Assembly (NCBI GenBank): GCA_036897095.1
Contig: JAYMSP010000114.1
Location: 16,562 to 80,561 of the forward strand
Source: Plantago elongata
Taxonomy: Eukaryota; Streptophyta; Magnoliopsida; Lamiales; Plantaginaceae
Direction of reading: 5' to 3'
Length of the DNA stretch: 64,000 nt
Part shown: positions 25,912-38,029 of the stretch, in pieces
How the letters are laid out: every line of letters starts with the position of its first letter
How positions within the stretch are numbered: position 1 is the stretch's first letter
Position numbers and translations under genes: made by a program
The notes under the pieces: model-generated
The model's database searches: none
Seen by the model: the letters and a program-made list of their open reading frames with translations, nothing else
Told to the model about the DNA's origin: nothing

Positions 25912-26753
25912 TAGGGCTGGGAACGGTGGGTTAAAAATCAAAACCATAACTATAACCGGTTAATAACCATTTAATTTCCATGAACGGTTATTAACCGTAA
26001 GCAACCGATCGGTTACAACCCTAACAGATTCGGTTTTTGGTTACGGTTACGATTAAAAACCAGATCTCACAAAATCCCTAATTCCACCGGATCTCACCAA
26101 ATTCAATGGACGTTCCTCCTAATGCTCTCCAACCTCCTCCACCTCCCCAACTACCTCGACCCGACCACCTCCCCACTCCTCTCCACCGCCGCCACCTTCA
26201 CCGCTGCCAAGTCCGCCTCCGTCGCACCTCTCCTCTTCTTCACCCTTGCCTCTGTCCTCTCTCACATCGCCGCCACCAAAAGTTGCAATTGAACGAGGAT
26301 AATTGAACGAGGAAGATGAAGACGAGTAAAAATTGAAGGAAAACGAGCAGAGTCGCAGCAGCCAGCAAGACGAAATTGAAGAAACGAAGAAGGAAGACGT
26401 ACCTGCGGAGAAGGAAGACAAAATTGAAGAACCGAAATTGGAGTAGCCGGAGGTCCGGAGAAGACGGAGGGACGGAGGGACGGAGAGGAGAAGACGATGC
26501 TGCAGCTATGGAGGCTGGAGCTATGGAGAAGAAGACGTTGTGGAGGGCAGGAGGTTTGGAGCTTTTTCTGTTTCAGTTAGGTTATTTGAAAATATCCTAA
26601 ACCTATGGTTTTTGGTTTTTATGAATAAACCGGAACCGGTCAATAATTATTTCGGTTTTGATTATTGTTATTTAAATAGTTACGGTTATGATTGTAACCA
26701 GAATCGAAATTATTGTTATTGTTATGATTTTTAACCAACCATTTTCAAACCTA
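25912..26753. mobile_element. non-autonomous hAT element with captured sequence
   Basis: The left end is TAGGGCTGGGAACGG and the right end, on the minus strand, TAGGTTTGAAAATGG; both continue into gg-ttggttaaaaatca-type inverted sequence. An exact 8-bp duplication, cttagaga, flanks it at 25904-25911 and 26754-26761, which is diagnostic of hAT transposition. Subterminal regions hold repeated aaccggt/cggtta motifs. No transposase is present. It lies in the RRP42 leader intron and would be removed by splicing. Confidence 0.85.
26103..26285 (+). pseudogene. GC-rich host-derived coding fragment inside the hAT element
   Basis: This stretch is far richer in G and C than its surroundings. In the frame starting at 26121 it reads MLSNLLHLPNYLDPT, then a Ser/Ala/Thr-rich segment and a hydrophobic LLFFTLASVLSH, with C-ending codons throughout. 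That pattern suggests the first exon of a real membrane protein copied into the transposon (transduplication). I do not recognise the donor gene. An alternative frame from 26106 is a low-complexity Pro/His/Arg run and is less gene-like. Confidence 0.35.
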
Positions 26754-27110
26754 CTTAGAGACCAATATGTAGTAATATCACAAAATCAAAAGCAAGCAGC
26801 ATAGCAAAGTGTGAATATTTAAGACTAATAATTAAATTGGCGGACAGTGAGTTTCTGCTAACCATTCTATTTTTCACTATCCGAACAAGACAGGAAACAA
26901 CGCCAAACAACGGAATTGCTACCAATTTGATCCTCACATTACATAGAATTCTTTCTCAATAAATCGATCAAAATATATTCAGGTTATATAAGCCCTCAAT
27001 AAATGAAATTGAACGCAAAAGGGAACATACCTAATAGCTAGCGCAGATGAAGAACACGAACAAGAGGAGCCGTTGGCAACGAAGAAGACACGCAGCCGAT
27101 TTGTATTTGT

Positions 27111-27565
27111 GAGTTAAATTCATTAGGTTTTGATCTGGATCAATCCGGACTCAATTTATTTATTTATTGGTGGACTGGATCGGGTCCGATCTGGATTGGA
27201 CTGTCCATGGATCGGACCCAACTTGACCTTGACTACATTTTTTTAATTTTATAACATAAATGTAAAATCTTTGACTTATAATTATATAATTAAAAATTTA
27301 TAACAGAGTTCTTTCTTAAAAAATGAATAAATAAATAAATTCGAGTTTCACTTGTTATGGCTCGAATCCATTTTCTTATTCAATTTTGTTAACAACTGCA
27401 ATCCGGACTAGACTCGACCGAACTTGAGCCAATAGAAATATTTACCACAACAGTCTCAGTTTGCTCGAGTCGGCTCATAAAACACTGAGAAATGATAATG
27501 AAAATAAAGGCTAAAGTCGCCAATCGCTTCAGCTTCATACCACGACCAGTCCTCTTTCACCGCTT
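27111..27565. promoter_or_regulatory. shared divergent promoter region
   Basis: RRP42 starts to the left and the Trp/Gly-repeat gene to the right, with about 450 bases between the predicted leaders. The interval includes repeated gatc-gg-tccgatc palindromic text at 27170-27225 and an AT-rich centre. It probably acts as a bidirectional promoter, inferred only from gene arrangement. Confidence 0.45.
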
Positions 27566-27575
27566 CTCTATAAAT
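27566..27575 (+). promoter_or_regulatory. TATA box of the Trp/Gly-repeat gene
   Basis: tctataaatt lies about 100 bases upstream of the ATG at 27669 and is followed by a CT-rich leader (ctctctttcag..cttctctctctg), typical of plant start regions. Confidence 0.6.
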
Positions 27576-27668
27576 TCTCTGCGGTGAACTGTTTCGTTGG
27601 TCAGTCTAGCTCTCTTTCAGGGTTTATTCTCTTCTCTTCTCTCTCTGTAATCTGTATCTGTAGCTACC

Positions 27669-29506
27669 ATGGGGAAATGGAACCGGAGATATCTTTATCT
27701 ACCTCGTGCCAAGCACCGAAACTACGATTACGATGATCCACGACATGATTATCCCGACGATTCTTCCGGTAATTACCTTTCTATTCACTTTCTCTTACTC
27801 ATTCATTATCGATCCATCTCGATTCAATTTATGCTTTATCATTTTATGCTCATGTTCACTTGTTTTCATTAGACTACTTGTATTGTAATATCAAGAATTG
27901 GGGTAGATGATATGAAAGCAAACAAATTGGTTGTTTTCATTTTGATATTAGTTTGCAATGTGTAGAGGAATTACGTGAAATGATTTTTTGTGTAAGGGGA
28001 AACGAAATTAGGTTTTTCGAGCAAGCGTAGTATGTGAAGAAAGTTCTTTACTGGCAGTAGCAATTAGAGTTTAGCTGATTATTTAGTGGTTGAGTAGTTA
28101 AGGTGCATATTGTTAGTTTTTGTTTGTTGTTTAATCGGCAAGATATGATTTTGCGTATTGAAGTGTGTCGGCCAAACAATTCGGTGTTTACTTGTGTGAT
28201 TGGATACTTGGATTAGATTTTGATTGCTATCTTACAACTTTTTAGTTTATACCATTCTTTTGTTTTATATATTATTGAAGGAAATGGCAACAGCAGGGTG
28301 CCATCATGGGAAATAGAGTATTGTAAAGCAGCAAAAGTGCCGTGGAATAAGGTTGTGGCGTCCAAGAAATATATTTGCTGCTACCCGAGTGTGATGGATT
28401 GGGATGCGTCTGCTGGTAAAGAGGCACTTGAGGATTCAAAACAACGGTACTGGGCAAACATCAATGGTCTTCCCTGTGACAAGCCGTTACCTGACCAGGA
28501 TATGTACGCTAGGGAGATTGATTGGAATACGTGTGTGGATCCTAAACTGATGGAAGATCTTGATAGTCAATTTTTCAGCCTGGATGAGAGTTGCAGTGTT
28601 GAAGGATTAAACACAATAAATGAAGAGGCTGCATCTGCTGAAGTCTTTACTGATCAAATTCAACCTGGTGCGGACAACCCTTGGGAGGTGAGCGGTGTGC
28701 AAGAAACCGAAAAGTTGAAAGATTCAGCTCAAGGATGGGGCACATGGGGAAGTTCAGTCAATTTGAAAAATGAAAATCCCTGGGAACCGAACTGCACTCA
28801 GCCTGTTGATTCTTGGAAGGATAATGCATGGAAAAGTGGGAATGACTCTTCGGGTTGTGACCAGGGATGGAGTAAAAATTTGTGGCCGAATGAGGGTACT
28901 GATTTTGGTAATCAAACTACCACTGTAAGACAAGAAAGATGGGGACAGAAAGAAGCTAATCATCAGGGTTGGAACCAGGGAGGGAGTACTAATTTTAGGC
29001 CAAATGTCGTTGCTGATTATGGTAATCAGCCTGCAGCTGTAAGCCAAGAAGGATGGGGACAGAAAGAAGTGAGTAATAGGAGTTGGAACCAGGGACGGAT
29101 TAATAAGTATAGGCCAAATTCTTTTGCTAATTGTGGTAATCAAACTACAGCTTTAAGACAAGAAGGATGGGGATGGAAGGAAGAAAGTTATCAGGGTAGG
29201 GATCAACACAATGCCAGTGGTTCAAATTCTAGGAACTTTGGTAGTTATGGCAATTCATGGGAGAACAAAACTAGTGCCGGCTCAAATGGAAGAGCTGGGA
29301 TGGACAGTGGAAACCAATCTCGAGGTTGGGGGGACTCAGAATTCCAGGCTGGTGATACAAATTGTTGGGATTCTAGTAATATTAGAAGAACTGGGGGCTC
29401 TTTTCGTGGTGGTTGGCGAAAGAGAGAAAATTCTGTACAGCACACGTCAAAGTTCAAGAGCTCTAGGTATCAGGGTTATGACTACAGGGATAGTCGCCAA
29501 ATGTGA
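27669..29506 (+). CDS. uncharacterised plant protein with Trp/Gly-rich C-terminal repeats
   Basis: Two exons, 27669-27768 and 28281-29506, joined GT-AG in phase 1, encode 441 aa. The N-terminus starts MGKWNRRY. The best-conserved-looking part is residues 35-125, with PSWEIEYC, VPWNKVVASKKY, WDASAGKEA, RYWANINGLPCD and IDWNTCVDP; I recall similar unnamed plant proteins but no assigned function. After an acidic linker the second half is rich in Trp, Gly, Asn and Gln, with three tandem 38-residue repeats containing GWGQKE and W-NQG, then an Arg/Gly-rich tail (GGSFRGGWRKR). WG/GW pairs such as GWGTWG resemble Argonaute-hook segments, but that is only inference. An RNA-related role would also fit the RG-rich tail. 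It is divergently paired with RRP42. Confidence 0.85.
28854..29195 (+). repeat. three tandem 114-bp coding repeats
   Basis: The motif gttggaaccaggg at 28968 recurs at 29082, and a diverged form occurs near 28854, giving a 114-bp (38-codon) period. Each unit encodes W-NQG, a YGNQ/FGNQ block and (E)GWGQKE. Whole-codon periodicity keeps the frame and suggests growth by unequal exchange. Confidence 0.8.
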
Positions 29507-30457
29507 AACTCTGAATACTGGATTATTATATAATGAAATATTGCAGCATATTATGCTAATTTTGGAAATCGTTCAAATATATGAATCCTTGGTTTATCCA
29601 TCTGGTTGTACTGTCCGATTTTCACTTGCCACACTGGTTTGAAGCTTACTGGAAGATGACAACTGGATGAGGAATCCTGAACAATTTATCCACATGTACA
29701 GTATGAGGTCTGGGTGACCAAGGCCCTGCAGTCAAGAGCGGAGACTTTGCTTTGCGCTATAAGATAATATATATCTTGTTTGGAGCTGAATTAGATGAAC
29801 ACGATTTTATCCTTTTGACTTATTGCCATGTGCTCTTCGCTTACCATATTTTGGAGATTAGTATTCTAGTACATGAAGTTTTCCCTCAAGAGCTCTAGTA
29901 TGTAGACCAGTGTGTTGGGAAACTTTCTCATCCAACAGCTGTTGGTGTGTACTGCAAGCCATGTAACTTTCACTCGACACTTGTTTGTCTGGTTGATCAA
30001 TTTTACATATACAAGGCACAGGCCAAGTAAAATTTTCTAGTGAAATGGGTTGATATTGTGTAAGAGCTGCATGTTTGTCTTGGTAGACCGTTAAGATACC
30101 TATAACTGCATTGTTGTTTTATGTATGCATTATGGCCAAGTAGCTCCGCACTGTTCATTACCTTGTTAGGGCTTCTAGTTAAGGGTTTTGCCACTCTATT
30201 TTATTGCTGAGTTTGAGTTTGATTAGAGGGAGTGGAGGAATGTGTGAGTTGATTTGGCAGAATTCCCAGTTTCTAACCTGTCTCAAAATGACAAACTTCT
30301 GGTTCAGGTTTTGGTTTTTGTGTTTTATACTTGATACGCGTGTCGTTTGCGTCTCTGAGGAAAATTACAGGCTGTTGTCTGTTGAAAATGCTCTGGTTGC
30401 AGTTCCTTTACATGGCCCTAAAATATATTTTTGATACTCTATTAGAATTACTGTCTA
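29507..30457. other. 3' UTR and intergenic DNA
   Basis: Follows the Trp/Gly-repeat gene. The first few hundred bases are presumably its 3' UTR. No further exon is supported. Confidence 0.4.
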
Positions 30458-31166
30458 ATTTAAGTACATTATGATAACACATGTTTAATTGAGGTACTTC
30501 GGATAATTTTGCAGTTTTAATTCGATTTTGACTCATGAATTTAATTTTTTTTTCAAATTATCAGGACACTTGTCAAGCTCATATTAACTCTGAATTTTAA
30601 AATAAATCATAAAAGTGATTTAAATGTTTTAAAGTAACTACAAATTTATAAAATATTAAAAATAAAATAATATGTATTAATTCTAAATATTCTAAAAATA
30701 GTAATAATAAATTCAAAACGGTTTTTAATTTTTCAAAATTTGTAAAAATATTTTTAATTAATAGAAAAAATTATAAATAGATTTTACAATTAAAAATAAT
30801 AAATATTGAAAAAAATAAAAATTATTAACATAAATTATCCACAATTGAGATTATCCTAACCTCGAAATTCAAATACCCACAGTTTCTTCAGAATATTAAA
30901 TATTTTTACAAATTTTTTATAACTTAAAACTCCGTTGAATATTTTTCTAATATTTTTTAGAATAAAATAATTTTATTTTATATTTTGATATTTTATTTTT
31001 ATAATCTATAATCACTTTATATATTTTCTGAATTATTAAATAATAATTTAACTATTTTTTTAGATCTTAAAGTTCATAATGAATATGAACTTGATACGTG
31101 TCCTAATAATCCGAATGTTGTTCATATGTACCTAACTTGAACATAGTGGTTCTAATGTACTTAAAC
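30458..31166. mobile_element. AT-rich element with long imperfect terminal inverted repeats
   Basis: The left arm (tttaagtacattatg..., then tatcaggacacttgtcaagctcatatt) pairs with the right arm read on the minus strand (tttaagtacattag..., then tattaggacacgtatcaagttcatatt), with homology over about 130 bases per arm. The interior is extremely AT-rich without a frame. This is a TIR-type non-autonomous DNA transposon; the target duplication is unclear, so the superfamily and exact ends are uncertain. Confidence 0.55.
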
Positions 31167-32069
31167 CATGTAAGTGGAGTCTGATCCTTTCACTGGAAGA
31201 ACGGTAGAAGAGAAACAAAGGGGACTTGGTGAAAAAAATCCTACAGATGTGCCATATCAATTGCAGATTTGCAGTCGGAAAAGATGAGTGTTTCAAAAGA
31301 AGATCAAATAGACATGAAGTTTTGCCAAATCTCCGAAGCTTGATTGTTGAAGATCTGGACCTGCTCGCCTGTTGGCACAAGAATATTAAAATGATTCACA
31401 AACTTTGGTTACATATAAGATTTTCTTTATGTCTAGGTGTAATATTTATCTGCTGTGACTGGTTCATGTTTTAATTTTTGTTCTAAGACTAGCTTTTTTT
31501 CTCTATTTTCTTTGCTAGCAAGTTTCTAGAACCATCAATAACTATGCATACGAGCAAAGCCGCTATATTCCTGATTCCTGCATTTAGGTTACAGGTCACA
31601 CCAGGACGGTCTTAACAATGGAAAGACATTGCGAAATGAGATTTTAATGAAGATTTCGCAACTGTATAGAGTAGAGCTAACAATGAAGTTTCCTACAGAA
31701 CAAGTTAAGAGTTGAGACCAGAGGCTCAAGCTACACTTGCAATATACAACAAAAAGGATCTGCTGATGAATGCAACAGTATCTGTACATGGTCCCAGAGT
31801 TAAAAACATCTTTTTTGCTCCAAATATGAAGTAATGGGCCTAGAAAAGCACCTCTCCCAGCCCTCCCCCCCCCTTTCTAAGTTTACAATATACACCTCCG
31901 CTTGGGTAAATGATCGGGAAATAGCTCCAGACTGAAACACCATTAAAACCCGCCTGCTCACTAGCTAACAGCTTTCCTACCTACTCACCAAAAAGAGGAC
32001 AGTCAAGAGAGTAGTCCCCTTGTTCCATCATAGTACGGAAAGAAAAGCAGCAAACGTCGCAGAAGAATT
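31167..32069. other. intergenic DNA and 3' flank of the GT92 gene
   Basis: No coding exon seen. The part from about 31600 to 32069 is likely the 3' UTR of the minus-strand glycosyltransferase; it includes a run of nine C near 31865. Confidence 0.4.
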
Positions 32070-35000
32070 TCATGCTTCCATCCCGAGTTCACCATCCATG
32101 ACTGGGGGAGATAAAGGTGGGACAGCTACTTCATGTAATGTATAATTGGAGAACTCTAGAACTTTTCTTGCGGTTTCTTTGAATGCTTTAGTTCTGATTA
32201 GTTTTCTTGACGAAAGTGATCCAGAGGAATTGCGCTTATCAGTGGATTCTTGAGCAGATGCAATGACGGATCGGAATACGCCAGATTCTCTCAAACCTTG
32301 GATTATAGTCTACAACATGATTAAGAAAAGAACTATATTGAGTTCCAAAAACAATCAAATTTAGTCACTGGAAAGAAAATGCAATGAAAACAAACCCCTG
32401 TAAGATAATATGCAACCTTGATGCCCAATTCACTATTTTTTTACTGCATGCATATATATACACGACACATGTTCAAAAGCTTTGACCAAATTCCTCTTTG
32501 CAAATCTGAATTTCGTGTTCTGTGACAAAACTTTACATAATGCTAACTTCTGATAACATTCAAGGGAATTCTACAATGAAATGAATGTGAATTCGGCAGA
32601 AGTACATGAATGATGCAACACAAGGAGAACTAATTCATTCAGTGCACAAATGAGTGATTTAGCACCAAGCAAACAAAAACTTACCATGGGAGCATAGATG
32701 CGCGTCAAAATTCCCTTCCGCAATAATTTCAGGTTTAAGGTCTTGTCAGTCCAAACAACATGCTCGCGATACCTGCCAAAGAAACAGGATGAAAATTTTG
32801 GAACTGATTTGGGGCATGAGTGGAAGGAAAATTTAGTTACTCAACAAGTGATTGGCTTGCTTATCCTATTCTTTCATTACGGATATAAAGTAGACTGGTG
32901 ATTAAAGCTGTTTTTAGGAACTTTTTAATGAACTCTGAGCACTTGTGCCATTTGAATGAAAACTTGACTAAAAGTACTGAATTTATTTGAAATGTAATGT
33001 CATTTAACTTTGCTTGAGCACAGATTTTATTAAGGATGAATGCCTTTACCAGTTTAGCATCTCCTCTTCAGTGGCAGTTGAAGCAATTATAAATGCCTGC
33101 AAACAAATAAACCGTATGAGAAAAAAATTGCAATTAAGATACACTGCAAAAATATTAACCAACTAGTTCTGTGCAGCTGCACCAACTCTAGCAGAAATGG
33201 AACATGGAGCAAATGAGAATTCAAAACAAATTCCGCTCATCATTCGTCAATGATGGACCACATCATAACATACCACATTCTACCTACTGTCAACATAAGA
33301 TTCTTCAATGAACTTGGTCCTTAATCTATCAAATCAATCTGAGGTCTAAACATGCACTAGGCAGTAAAAAGACTATTTTACAGTAGACACCGTTCTGGAA
33401 CACACTAATAGGCAAGAAAATCTAGAAAGCTGAGGGAGTGTAAAAAAACTCACGGTTCTATCAAAATCCAGCATAAAACATCGCTTGACATCCTCCTTCG
33501 TAGGCTTACAACCACATCTATCTCGCCTAGACGTCAAGTCAGAGAACTTGGAGTACGTAAAATGCAGGACAGCAGCCTCTTCCAATTTGATCTCACTATT
33601 ATCATTGTGTAAAATATATGTCAAACAAAGCAAGGGACATCTTTATTCTGAGCCATACTAGCAGGCAACGTGTGGAAAGTATAGAGTAACCAAGTAAAAC
33701 ATAACATACTTCGGGGTTTTCATGTAATTGTGCCATCTGTGTGCTCCATTAGGGCGGAGATGATCCCGTAGTCTGGCAGCCGATTTACCATTCCCATATG
33801 TCAAAAAGTAGTTCGGATTTCCACGAGTTGCATCCTTATACATCCCGAAGTAAGTGTCTTTTGTAAGATGGTCATAGTTTTTCTTGAACATTGACACCTA
33901 AATGAACGAAGGGAGCAAAGTCAGCAGGCATTTGATAAGTCATGTACAATGGCATAGTTTACTGCCCAGAACATACTTAAAGGAACAAACTGATTGCATT
34001 ATGGAGATTCAAAAGGTTGACTAGTATATAGTTGACCAGCAGATATAGTTAGAGCATATTAGAAAACAATAGGAAGTAAAAAAGAAAAAGTACAGCCCAT
34101 AATTGCACTCACGGACCCAAAATGTCAACAGAAAACAGGTGAATGGTGATAGTTGATGTATATTTATACCTCCGTGAAAGGTTCCTTGATGTTATCTCGT
34201 TCAACACTGCTCTCCTGAAAAGAACATACTTCAATTGTTTAATTTCACCACAGAAGTAAAAGAAATGACTCAGAAAAAGAGGGAAACATGGTACTAACGT
34301 AGTTGGGAAAAATGACCATGTCCACATTTCCAGGCACATCAAGCAACAATTGTCTCAGAGAGTACTCGCTAGAACCAGCAGGATGTATCAACTCATCAGT
34401 GTCGAGATGAAGTATCCAGTCCATGCCAGCATCCTAGAACCATTAAACAAGAAAGAGATGATTAAAAGTTTAATACTTAACGAAATCCAATACATCAACT
34501 TGTCACGGGATAAGTTAATACCCTAGCCATGACTATGGCCATCTCCATATTGAGGGATTGCTTCACAAAAAGCTCGTAATTACAAGGCTTGTAAAAGAAA
34601 CTTGACAGCCATGTTTCATTCCAGATCCGGCTGAAACAGCAATATAAAAGGAACGTAATCAGATGAGAGCTTGATAATATTATATCCAAAGGGAACTAAT
34701 TACAAAAGGTTGTTTAAAAAATGTGAACACACTAAAAGAAATTAATGACAAGGAATTATACATTAGCCCCATATACTTGCCCATACTATCAAATAGTTGA
34801 TGATAAATGCTGTACGTGATACCTAAAAAAGCGTGAAAGCTAATCTAATTTACCTATTAGCTTGTTGGTCTTCCAGATCTTTAGTTCTATATATTACTTT
34901 CACACCCTGCAAGATTAAAGAAAGATCAATCTTATTGATTATAATATAAATATAGACATGAAAATATAATTAAACTGTGGGCAAAAGTTATCAGATACTA

Positions 35001-37597
35001 GCCTCGCAGTTGCTCTAGCAATATTATCTGCATATACCTCTTTACAGGAGGGTTCCATTCAAGGCATAGTCATCAAGCAATCATATAATCAGATCCTATT
35101 CTTAGCAACTTGCATCAGTATTAACAATTAATTAATCTGGATAATGACACAGCATTAGCATTGTCCACTTCTCTCTGAAAGTGGACTGGAGTCAGTGTAC
35201 CTATTTGTCCAATATGGGAGAAGCTATACAATTTATTTGCGATTATTATTGCAACAAACATGAATCAAAGCTATGCTCTAACACAATGGGGCATATTGAC
35301 CCTCAACGAGATTATATTCACAAAGTTTAATATAACGGAAATTTGAAGAATGAAAGGGCTCGGTATGGCCAATTCATCTCTACCAGACAAAGAAAAAGGC
35401 CAACTCCTTTAAACACCTTTTGACATACAACAATAGTTATGTCAGAACACCAACATACATTATCACTTCAAATCAAGTACTAATGCCAGTCTCTGGAGAA
35501 AAAGCTCCACGTACGAAGCACCTGATATGGTATTAGACACAGGAAAGCCCAAAACTTAAATCTAGTGAAATTTACAAGTTGGTACATAATAATCTGTTAG
35601 ACCAGACAAAGCTAAGATAAAGTCAAAGTGGCAAGACCGTGAGAGCTATACCCTAAAGAGCAAATACATGTCAGGTGGCTCTTGATTTTAACAAAACAGG
35701 ACATGAACACAAGAAGAAGAAAAATCGTTCATGTGGAAAGGAAGATCATCGAAATGGTTTCACTAGAATTTCCAAGTCTTATGAATCTTCTGTGCAACAA
35801 GGTGAAAGGAAAAGAAATTTGAAAAAAAAAAAGGAACTGCAACTTCAATTGCACAATAAATGAGCCATAGACACCTGTGTCACTCGTGAAGAAACTACCA
35901 GTTTACCAAATACAAACTATATGTTCAGGTGACACTGCTGCACACTCTGGTCCACGTTAAAAATACTAATAATGAATCCTCTGTGGAACTTAAAGATGCA
36001 TAGTCAATACAGCTTCAAGAATTGAAGTTAACAGATTCAGCGACTTATGCTTGGGCAGATAGGCTAGTAGACAAAATAAATTAGTAACGCTGTGCAAAGC
36101 AGGAGAGAAATAGACAGACAGGCATACGAATGTCAACTTACTGGAATGGATTCAAGAACTTTTGACACTGCAGGAGTTGCAGCCTTCCCTTCAACAAACA
36201 GAAAAAAGGTTGACACCCCAAGAACCTTATGATAGAACATCCATGGCAGAATCTGCTCCAAGCTAGCTGAGGTACTCGTAGTTATGCATATCTTCACACA
36301 AGAAAGCATAACCAGGTAAGGTCAGTACAGGCTCTTCACATTAGCAAACCATTAAGTGAAAAATCACAGCTAGTGAGAATGTTCCCGGCAAATGAAAAGA
36401 ACAGAGAAAAATGAAAATGAGGAGAAAACAAAAAAAGGAGCACTGATTGATATGCCAGGGGTTTATGCCAGACAAAATGAGTTTGATTCTCTTCCCACAA
36501 ATTGCAACTCTAAATCTAACATGAATCGGGGGAACCGATGCAGATTCACCAGAAAACTCGTTTCAGAAAAAAAAAGTTCACCAGAGAACAGTTCTCCAGT
36601 TATGCTTAGAGCTATGATGGACTGAATGCATATACAGGGTCACTGTCAGCGGTCAGCCAATAGACTATGTGATGGAAAACGGGATCAATGCCATGACAAT
36701 TATAAGCATTCTTCCCAATCCAATTATCCATGAATATGATTATTCCATGATCAGTGCCTCACTTTAAATGAGACAGTGACTTGATAACCATGTGACTGAG
36801 AGGGCACCTATGTTTAAAATCACAGTTGGAGCTACCTATTCAGCGCCCATTTATATTTTCATTTATTCAAAATCGATTGAAAAAATAGTTGTCCCATGAA
36901 AGAAATGTTGATTGAAGAATTTCCCATTTTCGATAGCTACCGAATCCCTTCCCTCTCCCACCAATCAAAAAGAAAATGAAATCCATTTTTTCGGAATGCA
37001 ATCAGTTATGATCCAATTAACTCACGACTTCCAAACAAACCGCTTCTCATCAAGAAATGAGCAATCTTTGAAACCAACTTGATCATAAATACACATATGA
37101 CAGACAAATCATAACCGATCCAACAAACCAAGTCATCGATTTCATTTCACCTCATGAGATCCAATCCCACGCCCAGATCAACCAACAAATTTTAAAAAAA
37201 AAAAAGAAGAAGCTTATTTCAATTGAGCAAAAGAACGAACCTTTGGCTTGAGATCTTTCCCAAAATCAAACTTCCAATCCCTAAAGTAAGGAAACGACGC
37301 CGCATTGGAATGTCCAAGAAGCGTGGAGCAATCGGCAGAAGAGTGCCCACCACCACCACCACCCGACCTAGTAGCCTCAGGAGACGAGTCCATGCCCGGA
37401 AACTTGTGCGATTCACCGGGAGTCCATCGCGAAATGGGATCGTCGACACCAGGCCCACCACGCCATTGGAGGAAAAAGGCGAAGATTGCGAGGGAGAGAG
37501 GGAGAACTGTGAGGAGGAGAAGGAGCTTGGTGGCAAAACCTTGGGTGGTGGAGGCGGAGGAGGGCTGAGAACGGAGGGAGGTGTGGAGACCCGCCAT
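32070..37597 (-). CDS. glycosyltransferase family 92 (DUF23) protein, Golgi type II
   Basis: Eleven exons on the minus strand: 37597-37241, 36291-36142, 34906-34854, 34630-34522, 34433-34299, 34214-34170, 33897-33710, 33595-33454, 33096-33050, 32772-32685 and 32309-32070. All are GT-AG and close to 517 aa. The start is the ATG at 37597 ([10 protein letters not shown]). One transmembrane segment at about residues 25-44 follows a short cytosolic tail, as in Golgi type II glycosyltransferases. The catalytic region shows [22 protein letters not shown], then [11 protein letters not shown] with the metal/nucleotide-sugar DTD at 234-236, followed by HRWHNYM and [13 protein letters not shown]. This matches the plant GT92 proteins annotated like rice Os08g0121900. 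Relatives include galactan synthases, but the acceptor of this protein cannot be read from sequence. All conserved blocks are intact. Confidence 0.92.
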
Positions 37598-37639
37598 TGG
37601 AGGTGTGGCCAAAGGTGGGTGGAGAAGTAGAGATGGGAC

Positions 37640-38029
37640 TAGTGCACCAGCCTTCCTTTTATTGTTTCTTGATTTCTTCTACTGTTATACTTGTTTAATT
37701 TCTTTCTTGCTTTTAATTTTCTTTCGTACATTAACATTAACATTACACTATCTATCTGCTAAAGAAAAGATGGTGTAACGTCAATCTTGTACCACTTTTT
37801 TCCTTCCATTTCATTTAATATAATCTAATCTATATTCTATCTGAACTATCCTTTTTGTCATGAAGAATGACAAAACAAAGGCTCTATATAATCTATATAT
37901 ACTGTGTAGTGGTATTACTCCAAAAAGTCTATATGGACTTTTCACGAATTTAAGGTTGATGTTTTGTTATCGGAATGGGGATTTGGTAATGTACATTTCA
38001 CTTAATAGTATTTAGCTAGGGAGGAAATT
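37640..38029. other. upstream flank of the GT92 gene
   Basis: AT-rich sequence directly upstream of the minus-strand gene, so it should hold its promoter. On the minus strand caataaaagg near 37655-37665 could be a weak TATA-like site, but I do not call it. Confidence 0.35.

Larger units (their letters stand above)
25642..27110 (-). other. RRP42 5' UTR: leader exon and 1.4-kb leader intron
   Basis: Upstream of the ATG the minus strand reads ccttttgcag|tgATGG, an acceptor two bases before the start codon. A matching donor, gctattag|gtatgt, lies at 27031/27030, so the leader exon is about 27031-27110 and the intron 25644-27030. Leader introns in this position are common in plant housekeeping genes. 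The intron hosts a hAT element at 25912-26753. The 5' end of the leader is an estimate. Confidence 0.6.

Noticed and set aside
28754-29143. 129-codon minus-strand frame over the Trp/Gly repeats
   Set aside because: A periodic shadow of the coding repeats on the other strand, with no independent support.
37223-37630. 135-codon plus-strand frame over GT92 exon 1
   Set aside because: It is the antisense of a GC-rich, conserved exon. The minus-strand frame has the transmembrane segment and correct splice phases.
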